Positions 6,333 to 6,451 of a stretch of 6,451 bases of DNA are shown here, in pieces. The position numbers and the translations under genes are program-made. The stretch is from Hydrogenophaga sp. (GTDB lineage Bacteria; Pseudomonadota; Gammaproteobacteria; Burkholderiales; Burkholderiaceae): positions 1 to 6,451 of the forward strand of contig JALOSH010000153.1 of NCBI GenBank assembly GCA_025458545.1. Direction: 5' to 3'. The notes beneath the pieces are model-generated. The model searched no databases. It was not told the origin of the DNA and was given only the letters and a program-made list of their open reading frames with translations. Position 1 is the stretch's first letter, and each line of letters begins with the position of its first letter.

Positions 6333-6451
6333 TCAGCGGTTGCGCAGGTCCAGCACCCTTTTGGCTTTGCCCTGGCTGCGCTCGACCCCGCCTTCGGGTT
6401 TGAGCGCCACCTCCACGCTGCTGCCCACATAGACCTTGATCTCGTGCCGCA
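6333..6451 (-). CDS. paaK: Phenylacetate-CoA ligase C-terminal fragment (cut by window edge)
   Basis: Only the last 38 complete codons before the stop are in the window. They read RHEIKVYVGSSVEVALK, then PEGGVERSQGKAKRVLDLRNR and a TGA stop (6335-6333). The ERSQGKAKRVLD pattern, with the lysine of the GK pair, matches the C-terminal A10-type motif of PaaK-family adenylate-forming ligases, which usually end a few residues after it, as here. The beta-strand pattern before it (IKVYVG, VEVAL) agrees. The family activates phenylacetate to phenylacetyl-CoA with ATP in the cytosol, the first step of the paa pathway. Assignment to PaaK rather than a close ligase (coenzyme F390 synthetase-like) rests on a short stretch, so the substrate is uncertain. 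It converges on the M61 peptidase gene, 21 bp between stop codons. Confidence 0.7.
   Translation of the reverse strand, partial: RHEIKVYVGSSVEVALKPEGGVERSQGKAKRVLDLRNR

Noticed and set aside
1..6451. Search for a new defence, mobile or RNA-based system
   Set aside because: No transposase, integrase, reverse transcriptase, direct-repeat array, tRNA or toxin-antitoxin pair was found by reading; all long coding regions belong to recognised families with uniform GC-rich codon use.

Overview
The window is GC-rich, densely coded chromosomal DNA. It most likely comes from a betaproteobacterium of the order Burkholderiales, family Comamonadaceae (a Hydrogenophaga-, Acidovorax- or Variovorax-like organism). 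The basis is third-codon GC bias, the gene set (Ubi-type hydroxylase, DsbC, DUF3429, M61 peptidase with PDZ) and an intergenic repeat of a kind I associate with that family. Taxonomy is inference, since no 16S or similar marker is present.

Layout. Positions 1-959 (minus) hold ychF/engD, an Obg-family P-loop ATPase/GTPase whose C-terminal end lies beyond the left edge. A 112-bp gap (960-1071) carries a compact repeat-like element of several small hairpins. Positions 1072-1968 (minus) encode a MOSC-domain protein of the YcbX/mARC type without the ferredoxin domain. A 63-bp divergent intergenic region (1969-2031) follows. Then comes a plus-strand array of four genes with gaps of 45 bp, 27 bp and a 1-base overlap: a UbiH/UbiF/COQ6-type FAD monooxygenase (2032-3216), the periplasmic disulfide isomerase dsbC (3262-3975), a DUF3429 membrane protein (4003-4491) and an M61 metallopeptidase with a PDZ domain (4491-6311). 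It ends at a perfect short palindrome (6315-6329) facing a convergent minus-strand gene, whose last 38 complete codons before the stop (6333-6451) look like the C-terminus of phenylacetate-CoA ligase (paaK).

How the genes fit together. The four plus-strand genes look like one transcription unit from spacing and strand. Their known roles are housekeeping: quinone-ring hydroxylation, periplasmic disulfide correction and peptide hydrolysis, plus a membrane protein of unknown function. A direct functional link between them is not shown by the sequence. The window reads as an ordinary core-genome segment. I see no mobile element, CRISPR array, tRNA, rRNA, toxin-antitoxin pair or defence system. 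The points most worth a second look are the hairpin element between ychF and the MOSC gene, the possible leaderless start of the monooxygenase operon, and several active-site variations in recognised families.
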